The position numbers were made by a program, and so were the translations under genes. From contig JAKLGA010000008.1 in NCBI GenBank assembly GCA_022710975.1, positions 62,001 through 126,000 on the forward strand: a stretch of 64,000 nt of DNA. Direction: 5' to 3'. The notes under the pieces are model-generated. The model was not told where the DNA came from, ran no database searches, and saw only the letters and a program-made list of their open reading frames with translations. This DNA comes from Myxococcota bacterium (GTDB lineage: Bacteria; Myxococcota; B64-G9). This document shows, piece after piece, positions 10,497-18,063 of this stretch (positions are counted from its first letter, which is position 1; every line of letters begins with the position of its first letter).

Positions 10497-11957
10497 TCAG
10501 TCGAAGATTCCGAACCCGACCTCGCCCTTGGCGCGCTTGTAGCGGCTCTTGATGTCCGAGATCATCTTCAGGATCTTGGGGGTGTCCGGGTTGACGATGC
10601 GGGGGGTGACGAAGATGGTCAGCTCGGACTTCTTCTCCACGAACTCGCGCGACTTGAACAGCTCGCCGATGATGGGGATGTGGCCGAAGCCGGGCACCTT
10701 GGAGAGGTTCTTCTCCTCGGACGTCCAGAACAGGCCCGACAGCACGATGGTCTGGCCGTGGCGCACGGTCACGTTGGTCTGGGCCTTGCTCACGCGGAAG
10801 CCGGGGATGGTGATGTTGTCGATGTTGATGCCGATGGACGGGTCGATGTCGCTGACCTCGCTCATGACGCTCATCTGGATGTTGCCGTGGCGATCGGCGG
10901 TCGGGGTGATGGTCAGCAGCACGCCGAACTTCTTGAACTCGACCTCGATCGTGTTGGCGGTGATCAGCGGGATGGGCACCTCGCCGCCAGCGTGGAACTC
11001 GGCCTTCTCGCCGCTGGCGCACACCAGCTTGGGCTGGGCCAGGTAGCGGCCGTAGCCGTCGGTGAAGATGAAGCCCAGGCCGAAGTTGGTGCTGCCCGAG
11101 GTGTTCAGATCCTGCTGCGCGAGCGTGATGGCGTTCGACAGCATGTTGTGCTGGAACTGGATGGTGTGCACCGCGGTGCCGGTGAAGTCCAGCGGCCAGG
11201 TGATGCCCACGTTGTCGCGCCCGGTCTTCTTCACCTCGACGAAGTCCACCTCGACCAGCACCATGCGCTTGATGCCCACGGTGAGCAGGTTCTCGACCTG
11301 CTCGCCGATGGCCTTGGTGATCATCTCGGCCTTCTGCAGCTCTTCCTTGGACTCGACCGAGCCCTCCAGGAAGATCTTGGTGCCGACCACGCTGGCCTCG
11401 ACGTCCTTCAGCCCGGCCTGCTTGAAGGCCAGGTTGAGCTGGTTGGCCACCAGCTTCTTGGCGTTCGGGTTGACCTTCACGAAGCTCTTCACCTGCGGGT
11501 ACAGGTTGGTGATCTCCTGCACGCGGTTGAAGTCGTCGCTGGTGAAGGCCAGGCCGTCCAGGATGACCCGGTCGCCCACCGGCCGGATGGTGATGCCCTC
11601 GCGGTCGCCGAGCAGCTTCTTCACCTCGGCCATCAGGGACTTCACGTCCTCCTGGGTGACCACGATGGTGAAGGTCAGGTTGGGCTTGCCGCGCCGCATG
11701 ACCAGCAGCGTGGTCCGCCCGCCGCCGACGGCGTACAGCAGGAAGGAGTCCGCGCCCAGGGACTTGACGTCCGCGACGCTCGGGCTGCCGACCGAGACCT
11801 GGTAGGCGCCGCTGAAGGACATGGTCTTCTGCTCGCCGACGACCATGCGGATGACGCGCTCCTCCTGGGCCTGGGCGGTCCCGGCCAGGATCGGCACGGC
11901 GCCCACGGCGACCGCCAAAGCCACCGCCGCAAACGCGATCCGGATGCTCCTGTTCAT
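10497..11957 (-). CDS. cpaC: CpaC/RcpA-family Tad pilus secretin
   Basis: A 486-residue exported protein. A signal peptide (FAAVALAVAVGAVPILAGTAQA) precedes a pilus-formation protein N-terminal domain (VVGEQKTMSFSGAYQVSVGSPSVADVK), a BON-like segment (GDRVILDGLAFTSDDFNRVQEI) and the secretin channel. The channel carries the family's signature near the C-terminus (VPGFGHIPIIGELFKS) and the preceding VRHGQTIVLSGLF. It forms the outer-membrane pore for the Tad pilus. The domain order and size match CpaC. It lies between the prepilin peptidase and the ATPase, in the usual Tad order. A TTGACA at 12054-12059 (minus strand) sits upstream but has no good -10 at standard spacing. GGAAGGAG upstream of the ATG serves as ribosome-binding site. 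Confidence 0.92.
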   Translation of the reverse strand: MNRSIRIAFAAVALAVAVGAVPILAGTAQAQEERVIRMVVGEQKTMSFSGAYQVSVGSPSVADVKSLGADSFLLYAVGGGRTTLLVMRRGKPNLTFTIVVTQEDVKSLMAEVKKLLGDREGITIRPVGDRVILDGLAFTSDDFNRVQEITNLYPQVKSFVKVNPNAKKLVANQLNLAFKQAGLKDVEASVVGTKIFLEGSVESKEELQKAEMITKAIGEQVENLLTVGIKRMVLVEVDFVEVKKTGRDNVGITWPLDFTGTAVHTIQFQHNMLSNAITLAQQDLNTSGSTNFGLGFIFTDGYGRYLAQPKLVCASGEKAEFHAGGEVPIPLITANTIEVEFKKFGVLLTITPTADRHGNIQMSVMSEVSDIDPSIGINIDNITIPGFRVSKAQTNVTVRHGQTIVLSGLFWTSEEKNLSKVPGFGHIPIIGELFKSREFVEKKSELTIFVTPRIVNPDTPKILKMISDIKSRYKRAKGEVGFGIFD

Positions 11958-12084
11958 TGCGATCCGCTCCTTCCTCTCCGGGGCCGTACAGAGCGAGCCT
12001 CGCGGCCGCCCGCAGTCCGACTTTCCCTAGACAGTCTCCCACGATAGCCGGAGTGTCAAGCGAAAATTCCCTCTCCTCGGGACG

Positions 12085-12615
12085 TCAGAATCCAGCCAGG
12101 ATCCCGTACTTGATGAGCGTCGCCCACACCACCCCGAGGGCGATCGGCAGGCCGTACGGGAGGGTGATGCGATCCTCCCCTTCGCGGGGGGTGGTGAACA
12201 CCCGGCGCCAGAGGCCCTTGGCGGTGCTGAGCAGCTTGCGCTTCGCCAGGAGCAGCCCGAGGGCCAGCACGGCTCCGACCAGCGCGGTGCACATGACGCA
12301 GGTCAGGCCGTGCAGGAAGCCCGCCAGGGCGCCCACGGCGGTCATCAGCTTCACGTCGCCCCCGCCCATGCCCTTGCCCCAGATGGCGAACAGGCCGAAC
12401 ACCAGGAAGCCCACCACGCCGCCGAACAGGGCCGAGACCAGGCCGGCGTCGAAGACGCCGCCCAGCCCGAAGAACAGCCCGCGCAGCAGCAGCCCCAGGC
12501 CGATGGCAGGGAACGTCAACCAGTCGGGGATCACGTGGCGGCGGAGATCGGTGAACGCTCCCGCGGCGCAAACCAGCAGGAGCAGCCCGTCCAGCGCGAT
12601 CTCCGCGAACCCCAT
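12085..12615 (-). CDS. cpaA: CpaA/TadV-type prepilin peptidase
   Basis: A 176-residue polytopic membrane protein of the A24 aspartic prepilin peptidase family. Both catalytic aspartates are visible: the first in AFTDLRRHVIPDWLT after helix 1, the second in GMGGGDVKLM (the GxGD motif). It lacks the methylase domain of PilD, as CpaA/TadV proteins do. It would cut the Flp pilin leader, whose gene lies just upstream. No ribosome-binding site is visible; a TAGCAT -10-like hexamer (12625-12630) would place the transcript start about 3 bases before the ATG, so near-leaderless expression is possible. The pilin terminator separates it from flp. Confidence 0.9.
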   Translation of the reverse strand: MGFAEIALDGLLLLVCAAGAFTDLRRHVIPDWLTFPAIGLGLLLRGLFFGLGGVFDAGLVSALFGGVVGFLVFGLFAIWGKGMGGGDVKLMTAVGALAGFLHGLTCVMCTALVGAVLALGLLLAKRKLLSTAKGLWRRVFTTPREGEDRITLPYGLPIALGVVWATLIKYGILAGF

Positions 12616-12663
12616 GGGTCCGGGATGCTAGCCCGGAGGCAGGCCAAAGGCAAGCCGAAAGGC

Positions 12664-12692
12664 CAAAAAGAAAGCCGCCCGGAGGCGGCTTT
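12664..12692 (-). terminator. Rho-independent terminator after the Flp pilin gene
   Basis: A perfect 9-bp stem (AAAGCCGCC, loop CGGA, GGCGGCTTT) at 12671-12692. On the minus strand it is followed by TTTCTTTTT. It lies 24 bases after the pilin stop and before the prepilin peptidase gene. It would yield a short abundant flp mRNA, while downstream Tad genes are read by read-through or their own promoter. Confidence 0.8.
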
Positions 12693-12715
12693 CACGGACC
12701 GGAACGAGGACCTGA

Positions 12716-12955
12716 CTAGCGCTTGTTGTTCTCGGCGAAGTCCTTCATGCCGCGGTGCCCGTGCAGCTTCTTCACGGACTCCTTGGTGTTGGTCTTCGCG
12801 TTCTCGTTGCCGGCCAGCGCGTTCGCCGAGGTGGCGAACAGCAGGCGGATGTTGTCGCCGAACAGCGACACGACACCGATGGCGGCGATCGCGATGAGGG
12901 CGACGATGATGATGTACTCGGTCATACCCTGGCCACGACGTCCATGCAGCTTCAT
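12716..12955 (-). CDS. flp: Flp-family type IVb pilin
   Basis: A 79-residue prepilin. I chose the ATG at 12955 because GGGAGG lies 5-7 bases upstream and the short leader MKLHGRRGQG then precedes the cleavage site G|MTEYIIIVALIAIAAIGVV. The mature protein keeps Glu at position 5 in the variant TEY form and the long hydrophobic helix typical of Flp. The frame is open about 140 bases further upstream without a plausible leader. The charged C-terminal tail is short (GHRGMKDFAENNKR). It is the major subunit of the Tad pilus, processed by the downstream CpaA. The transcript ends at the strong terminator 24 bases past the stop. Confidence 0.88.
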   Translation of the reverse strand: MKLHGRRGQGMTEYIIIVALIAIAAIGVVSLFGDNIRLLFATSANALAGNENAKTNTKESVKKLHGHRGMKDFAENNKR

Positions 12956-12986
12956 GAGAGCCTCCCTTGGTTTGGTTTCCAGTTCC

Positions 12987-13002
12987 TGCAAGCCGGAACC
13001 CT
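12987..13002 (-). promoter_or_regulatory. Possible sigma-54 promoter for the Flp pilin
   Basis: On the minus strand GG (-24) and GC (-12) are exactly 10 bases apart and the -12 box is TTGCA, but the -24 box lacks the usual CAC. The transcript would begin near 12976, about 20 bases before the pilin ATG. Low confidence, offered because pilin genes in this group are often sigma-54 dependent. Confidence 0.25.
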
Positions 13003-13122
13003 GTTTCTCATCCATCGCAAGACCGTTTATACCTTCCGGGGCGTGGACCCGCAATCGGTCACCTGACGTATATTCCATCTCGTCGTAAAACATCATGAAT
13101 CATTGTGTTCCGCGCGTGGAGC

Positions 13123-13151
13123 TTGACACGGAGCAGCGCTCCGACTAGAAC
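13123..13151 (+). promoter_or_regulatory. Sigma-70-type promoter for the tetR-family gene
   Basis: A perfect TTGACA (13123-13128), 17-bp spacer and TAGAAC (13146-13151; 4 of 6). Transcription would start near 13158, just before the palindrome at 13162, and 60 bases before the ATG. The rest of the 12956-13217 gap holds only the pilin's upstream region. Confidence 0.6.
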
Positions 13152-13161
13152 CGTGGCTTGC

Positions 13162-13177
13162 TTGACTCGCAAGTCAA
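13162..13177. promoter_or_regulatory. Palindromic operator of the TetR regulator
   Basis: TTGACTCGCAAGTCAA has perfect 6-bp inverted arms (TTGACT/AGTCAA) around a 4-bp centre. It lies at about +5 to +20 of the predicted transcript and 40 bp before the TetR start codon. The position suits autorepression by the TetR-family protein. Confidence 0.5.
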
Positions 13178-13217
13178 CGCCCGTCCGCCCAGGGCGGGCC
13201 GCAGGAGGGGCCAGCGG

Positions 13218-13856
13218 ATGACCGAGAAACGGAGGAAGAACTCCGCAGCGCACGAGAAGAGGCGCCAGATCCTCAACGCCGCCATCCGGGTGTTCGCCCA
13301 GAAGGGTTTCCACCGCTGCCGCATCTCCGACATCGCCTCCGAGGCGAAGGTCGCCTACGGGCTGGTCTACCACTACTTCGAGAACAAGGAAGAGATCCTC
13401 AACTCCATCTTCGACGAGAACTGGGGCCTGCTGACCGAGGTCCTCGCGAGCGCGGATGAGCGCGGCGACGACCTGGAGGTCAAGCTGCGCGCGCTGGTGG
13501 ACTTCATCCTGGACGCCTACCGCATGGTGCCGGACGTGATCCAGGTGGTGGTCATGGAGATCGCCCGCTCCTCCAAGTTCCTCAAGCGGCCCAAGGTGGA
13601 CGCCTTCGAGAAGGCCTTCCAGAACCTGGCCACCATCCTGGCCCGCGCCCAGGCGACCGGCCACGTGCGCAAGGACCTGGAGCCGAAGATCATGGCCTAC
13701 ATGGTGTTCGGCTCGATCGAGCTGATCCTGACGGGGTACCTGCTGGGCACCATCGAGCCCAGCATCGGCGAGACCTACGAGGCCCACAAGCAGGCCATCA
13801 CGGACGTGTTCCTGCAGGGCCTGCGGGCCCCGCGCGCCGAGCCGGCCGGCGCCTGA
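13218..13856 (+). CDS. TetR/AcrR-family transcriptional regulator
   Basis: A 212-residue protein. The N-terminal 65 residues are a TetR DNA-binding domain: KRRQILNAAIRVFAQKGFH, then RISDIASEAKVAYGLVYHYFENKEEIL, with the helix-turn-helix SDIASEAKVAYGLVYHYF. The remaining helical part is a ligand-binding domain resembling FadR/AcrR-type regulators, with a C-terminal FGSIELILTGYL segment. I chose ATG 13218 for its GGAGGGG ribosome-binding site. A palindrome immediately upstream is the likely operator. The ligand and targets are unknown; neighbours on both sides are transcribed away or convergently (lptD ends 11 bp after the stop), so autoregulation is the only target the sequence supports. Confidence 0.88.
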   Translation: MTEKRRKNSAAHEKRRQILNAAIRVFAQKGFHRCRISDIASEAKVAYGLVYHYFENKEEILNSIFDENWGLLTEVLASADERGDDLEVKLRALVDFILDAYRMVPDVIQVVVMEIARSSKFLKRPKVDAFEKAFQNLATILARAQATGHVRKDLEPKIMAYMVFGSIELILTGYLLGTIEPSIGETYEAHKQAITDVFLQGLRAPRAEPAGA

Positions 13857-13867
13857 GCGCCCCCGCC

Positions 13868-16318
13868 TCAGAACATGGCCTTGGTGCCGCCGCCCCCGCT
13901 GCCCAGCAGCCCCAGGTCCAGGAAGAAGAACACGTCCGGAAGCTCCTGGCCGGCCAGCATGCGCACGCTGGCCGAGACGGCGAAGCACCGGCAGTCGGAG
14001 CGGTAGCCGAGCCCGCCCCCGTACCAGGTCGGCTCCACGTCCCGCAGGTTGAGGTGCAGGCTGCCCGAGGCCCACAGCCCCCAGGCGATCTCCAGCCGCG
14101 CGTCGAGCTGGAGCACGTGCAGGCTGTCGCCCAGACCGCGCCAGGGCTCGGGCGCCCCGCCGAACAGCAGGCCGATCTCGCGCTGGGTGCGCTCGGACAG
14201 CGGCAGCGGCAGCCCGGCCGCGTCCGGGCTCGAGGGCAGGTAGAGGTAGGTCGCCATCAGCACGTCTCCGCGCGGATCGCGCAAGCTGAGCCCGCCGTCC
14301 ACCTCGGCGAGCCGCGGCGCCTCCCAGTCGACTCCCAGGCCGAGGCGCAGGCGGGCCGGATCCAGGTCCAGCCCCAGGCTGGCCATGGCCTGGCCCAGCC
14401 CGGGCGAGCGCAGGTCGACGGCCTGCAGGATCTCGAGCCCCAGGAAGCGCTGGAAGCCGCCGCCGCGCCGGAGGAACAGGCCCGTCCCCAGCCCGGCCAG
14501 GAGCTGGGCCGCGTCGGCCACCAGCCGGTCCTCGTGGTCCAGCGACTGCCAGGGCCCGCCCGAGCTCAGGCCTCGCCAGGCGCCCGCCAGCTCCACGCGC
14601 GGCGACAGCAGGTGGCCGAGCCGCTCCTCGCCCTCGCCGTAACCGCGGGCCAGATCGGCCTGCAGCCGCAGGCCGCCGTAGGTCGTGCCGCGCGTGGACG
14701 GCGCGGGCGCGAGAGCCCCGTGCGGCAGGTACACCAGCTGCCGGTGGCTCAGGCGGGCCTCGAGCAGCAACCCGTCGAGCGGCCGCCAGGGCACCCGCAG
14801 CTCGGGCTCGAGCCACAGGCGCACCGCCCGCCGGAGCTCCCCGGGGCCCAGCGCGCCGTCTCCCTCGCCGCCCGGGCCGTCGTCCAGCCCGCGATCGCCC
14901 GGGGGCGCCCCGGCCCAGGCCAGCTCGCGCGGATCGGGCGTGCCGTCCGGCCCCCAGTCGCGCCAGGCCGCCTGGAGCGAGGACAGGTTGGCCAACTCGG
15001 CCGACAGGGCGACGAGCAGCGGCCAGTCCCCGGCCGGGCGCCAGGGCAGCAGGTCGAAGCGCAGCGCGCCCAGGCGCTGGATCTCGTCGCCCACGGGATC
15101 CATGCCCAGCCGCGCGCGCAGCGCCTCGTCGTCCGCCCCGAACAGGGGCACCGCGCCCGCGCGCAGATCCTGCCGGAAGCCGACGTCCAGGCCGAGCTGG
15201 GTGTGGTCGGTGCGCCAGGCCAGCGCCAGGGCGGAGGGCGCCTGATCCATGGCGCGGCCGAGCAGATCGCTGGCGAAGTCGCGCGGGATGTCCGAGTCGC
15301 CGTACAGCCTGAGCGCGGCCCGCACGTCCACGCGCCGCGGGAGGTCGGCCCAGGCCGCGAGCTCCCCCCACACCCGCTGCCGCCCGGCCCGCCGCCCGAG
15401 GGCGGCCTCGGCCTCGGCCTTGTCGTCGGCGATGTGCGCCACCCGGGCCTCCAGCCAGACCCGCCGCCAGGGCGCCGCGCGCAGCTCCAGGCGCTCGCGC
15501 AGGCCGCGCTCCTGGAACCAGTCCAGGCTGAGCGTGGTGTCGGCGTGCTCGCCCAGGGTGACGAACAGGCTCTCGCCCAGCACCACCCCATCGCGGCCCG
15601 AGTAGTTCAGCTCGGGCACCAGCAGGCCCGTGCGCCGCTCCCCGAGCGGCAGGTAGGCGAGCGGCAGGGCGAAGGCGGGCACGCCCTTCAGCGCCAGCAC
15701 CGGCCAGCGCAGCCAGGCGCGCTCGTCCGGCACCACGTCCGCCTCGCTGGCCCACAGCTCCCAGGTCGGCGCCTCGTCCGGGCCGCAGTCGCAGGCGGTC
15801 AGGCGCGCCTCCTCCAGGCGCCAGCGCCCCCCCTCGCGCCGCCAGCGCAGGGCCTGCAGGCGCAGCTGGTTGCGTCCGTCGGCCACGAGCACCGCGGCCG
15901 GCGGACAGCTCCCGGGCAGGTCGCGGGGCGGGACCTCCTTGACCAGGACCGTGGCCCGGAACAGCAGCGCCCGGGCGTGGCGGCGATCCAGCTCGAGGCG
16001 CTCGGCCACGAGCGCCGAGCCGCGCCGCCGGATCCGCACCCCGCCGGCCAGGGTGGCGCGCTCCTCCTCGGTCCAGACCTCCATCCACTCGGCCGCCAGC
16101 TCCAGGTCCTGCGCGTGGACCTGCACCCCGCCGCGCAGCAGCAGGTGGCGCCCGCCCTGATCGGACTCCAGCCGCCCGGCCTCGACCCGCACCGGACCCG
16201 CGAGATCGGCGGCGAGATCCAGCCCGTCCAGGACGGGCTGCGCCGCGGCCCCGCCGGCCAGCAGCAGCAGGGCGGCGGCCAGACCGCTGAGCGGGCGGGT
16301 GGCATGCGGGGAGGTCAT
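13868..16318 (-). CDS. lptD: LptD-like LPS-assembly outer-membrane protein
   Basis: An 816-residue exported protein. A signal peptide (GLAAALLLLAGGAAAQP) leads to an OstA-like jellyroll repeat region (RVEAGRLESDQGGRHLLLRGGVQVHAQDLEL is typical in rhythm). It continues into the LptD barrel core with PVLALKGVPAFALPLAYLPLGERRTGLLVPEL, the conserved ...P..yfP...R.sGfL.P block. Alternating hydrophobic strands fill the rest, and the last residue is Phe, a usual barrel end. LptD with LptE inserts LPS into the outer leaflet. Cysteines are few, so the E. coli disulphide pattern is not evident. It follows the AMIN gene by 142 bp on the same strand and may share its transcript. lpxB elsewhere in the window supports LPS. 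Confidence 0.85.
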   Translation of the reverse strand: MTSPHATRPLSGLAAALLLLAGGAAAQPVLDGLDLAADLAGPVRVEAGRLESDQGGRHLLLRGGVQVHAQDLELAAEWMEVWTEEERATLAGGVRIRRRGSALVAERLELDRRHARALLFRATVLVKEVPPRDLPGSCPPAAVLVADGRNQLRLQALRWRREGGRWRLEEARLTACDCGPDEAPTWELWASEADVVPDERAWLRWPVLALKGVPAFALPLAYLPLGERRTGLLVPELNYSGRDGVVLGESLFVTLGEHADTTLSLDWFQERGLRERLELRAAPWRRVWLEARVAHIADDKAEAEAALGRRAGRQRVWGELAAWADLPRRVDVRAALRLYGDSDIPRDFASDLLGRAMDQAPSALALAWRTDHTQLGLDVGFRQDLRAGAVPLFGADDEALRARLGMDPVGDEIQRLGALRFDLLPWRPAGDWPLLVALSAELANLSSLQAAWRDWGPDGTPDPRELAWAGAPPGDRGLDDGPGGEGDGALGPGELRRAVRLWLEPELRVPWRPLDGLLLEARLSHRQLVYLPHGALAPAPSTRGTTYGGLRLQADLARGYGEGEERLGHLLSPRVELAGAWRGLSSGGPWQSLDHEDRLVADAAQLLAGLGTGLFLRRGGGFQRFLGLEILQAVDLRSPGLGQAMASLGLDLDPARLRLGLGVDWEAPRLAEVDGGLSLRDPRGDVLMATYLYLPSSPDAAGLPLPLSERTQREIGLLFGGAPEPWRGLGDSLHVLQLDARLEIAWGLWASGSLHLNLRDVEPTWYGGGLGYRSDCRCFAVSASVRMLAGQELPDVFFFLDLGLLGSGGGGTKAMF

Positions 16319-16460
16319 CCAGCCGAACTCTCGTTCAAGTCGGGGGCGCGGCGCAAGCCGCCGGAGGTGGGGAGGCCTGGGAGGCGGGCTCGAATTGCTA
16401 GCCCCGTGTCGATGCGCGCCACGGGACAGGACTTTCTGCGCGCCTGCGGCGCTTGAAAGT

Positions 16461-17954
16461 CTAGTTGGCGCGCTGGAAGTTGATGAACACCAGGTTGTCT
16501 TCCTGGCCCGCGGTGAACGGCACGCGGTTGCGGAGCTGGATCTCGATGCGCACGTTCCTGCTGACGCCCTCGATCTCGCGCGGGGTGATCAAGGTGACGG
16601 CCGAGTCGAAGAAGTGGGTGTCGAGGAACCGGCGGTTGTTGCGCACCGGGATGTGGGCGTTCTCGAGCTCCAGGACCACCAGGTTGCCGTCCTCCTCCAC
16701 CACCCGGTACTTCACCGGGACGTTGGTCTTGACGAACACGCGCGAGGACTCGCGGGTCTGCTGGAAGCCGACCCAGGTCATGTCCTTCAGCGCGCCCGAG
16801 ATCTCCACCCGCTCCTCCACCTCGGAGCGCGGCTGCTCCTCGGCGGCGGGCGGAGGCGGCGGCACCTCCTCGGCGGGCGGAGGCGGGACCTCCTCGGCGG
16901 CCGGGGGCGGGACCTCCTCGGCGGCCGGGGGCGGGACCTCCTCGGCGGCCGGGGGCGGGACCTCCTCGGCGGCCGGGGGCGGCGCCTCCTCGGCGGCCGG
17001 GGGCGGCGCCTCCTCGGCGGCGGGAGGCGGCGGCGCCTCCTCGGCGGCCGGCGGAGGAGCGTCCTCGCCACCGCCCTCCTCGGCCGGGACCTCGGGCACC
17101 TCCTCGACCTCCTCGACCTCTTCGGCGCCGCCTTCCTCGCTCGAGCCCTCGTCGCTGCTCGAGTCGTCCGACTGCGCCAGGGCGCGGGGGGCGGGCGCCG
17201 CGGGGGGCGGCTCCGGGGCGGGCTCCGCGGGCCGGGCGGCGGGCTGCTCCTCCACGGGCTCTGCCATCGCGACCTTCACGGGCTCGGGCGCGGGCGCGGG
17301 GGCGGGCGCGGGCTCCGCGGCCGCGGGCTCCTCGGCGGGCTCCTCGACCGGCTCCTCGGCCGCCTCGGCGGACGGCCGCTCGGCGGCCTCCGTGGCCATG
17401 GCCACGCGCATGCCGGCGTCCTGGTCGCCCTGCGCGGCCTCCGCGTCGGCCTCGGGCGGTGGCGCCACGTCCATCGGCAGGTTCAGCTCCTCGCCCGCGC
17501 GCGCGGGTCGCTCGGGCGCGCTGGGGACGCCGGCGGACACCAGCAGCCCGCCCGCGCCCGGGGAGATCACCACGAACAGCGACCCGCCGCGGGTGGACAC
17601 CCGGTACTCCGCCTCGCGCGTCAGGCCGATGACCACCCGCGAGATGCCGTGCGGCTGCTCGCCGTACTGGGCGGTGGTGATGCGCTCGATCAGCCCGCCG
17701 TCGCCCTGCATGTCGGCGGGCACCTGCCCCAGCGCGCACTCCGCCACGTCGACGATCACCCGCCGCGGCGCGTCCTGCTTGAAGGTGGTGAAGTTGGGCG
17801 CGCGCTCCCCGGCGATCTCCACCACGGAGGAGTCCCCCTGGCGCGTGAGCGTCAGGCCGTGGATGCGATTGGGGTTGGTGGCGAAGGCTGACAGCGGGAA
17901 GGCCGCTCCGATGAGGGCCGCCACGACCAGAACTGCTCGTCCTCTGAGGGTCAT
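16461..17954 (-). CDS. Double AMIN-domain protein with Pro/Glu/Ala repeat linker
   Basis: A 497-residue exported protein. I chose ATG 17954 (GGAGG 8 bases upstream), giving the leader MTLRGRAVLVVAALIGAAFPLSAFA. Residues about 28-130 form an AMIN domain (IHGLTLTRQGDSSVVEIAGERAPNFTTFK, PRRVIVDVAEC). A long Ala/Pro/Glu-rich region follows, ending in repeats of VPPPAAEE. A second AMIN domain closes the protein (ISGALKDMTWVGFQQTRESSRVFV to NLVFINFQ). In PilQ and AmiC, AMIN domains bind peptidoglycan and precede a secretin or amidase; here neither follows. It could be a periplasmic peptidoglycan-bound scaffold, perhaps for the Tad machinery; that role is inference. Confidence 0.78.
   Translation of the reverse strand: MTLRGRAVLVVAALIGAAFPLSAFATNPNRIHGLTLTRQGDSSVVEIAGERAPNFTTFKQDAPRRVIVDVAECALGQVPADMQGDGGLIERITTAQYGEQPHGISRVVIGLTREAEYRVSTRGGSLFVVISPGAGGLLVSAGVPSAPERPARAGEELNLPMDVAPPPEADAEAAQGDQDAGMRVAMATEAAERPSAEAAEEPVEEPAEEPAAAEPAPAPAPAPEPVKVAMAEPVEEQPAARPAEPAPEPPPAAPAPRALAQSDDSSSDEGSSEEGGAEEVEEVEEVPEVPAEEGGGEDAPPPAAEEAPPPPAAEEAPPPAAEEAPPPAAEEVPPPAAEEVPPPAAEEVPPPAAEEVPPPPAEEVPPPPPAAEEQPRSEVEERVEISGALKDMTWVGFQQTRESSRVFVKTNVPVKYRVVEEDGNLVVLELENAHIPVRNNRRFLDTHFFDSAVTLITPREIEGVSRNVRIEIQLRNRVPFTAGQEDNLVFINFQRAN
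16836..17060. repeat. 24-bp tandem repeat encoding VPPPAAEE/APPPAAEE
   Basis: About eight imperfect 24-bp units (core GACCTCCTCGGCGGCCGG plus GGGCGG on the plus strand) lie in frame inside the AMIN gene. Central units 16890-16980 are identical or nearly so. They encode a rigid proline-rich periplasmic linker. Copy number probably varies between strains by slippage. Confidence 0.85.
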
Positions 17955-17988
17955 GTCCCGATCCTCCACGAGTTCCGAAACCGGGTGC

Positions 17989-18051
17989 AATGTAGCACGG
18001 CCGCCCGAAGGGGGACAAGTTTCCGGCTATATAGTTTTACTTAATTATCAT
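17989..18051 (-). promoter_or_regulatory. Promoter with AT-rich upstream element for the AMIN gene
   Basis: On the minus strand, TTGTCC (18013-18018), 18-bp spacer, TACATT (17989-17994). A strongly AT-rich stretch at 18027-18052, rare in this genome, sits where an UP element for RNA polymerase alpha would be. The start would be near 17982, 28 bases before the ATG. Confidence 0.4.
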
Positions 18052-18063
18052 TCCCCGGAGGGT

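Noticed and set aside
12031-12059. Promoter before the Tad secretin (TTGACA at 12054-12059, minus)
   Set aside because: The hexamer at the proper distance is GACTGT, with only 2 of 6 matches; I do not list it as a feature.
12956-13096. Longer Flp pilin starting at 13096
   Set aside because: A 57-residue leader is far too long for a type IVb pilin, and the ATG at 12955 has a good ribosome-binding site.
16836-17060. CRISPR-like array
   Set aside because: The 24-bp units are contiguous, in frame and encode a Pro-rich linker; there are no spacers.
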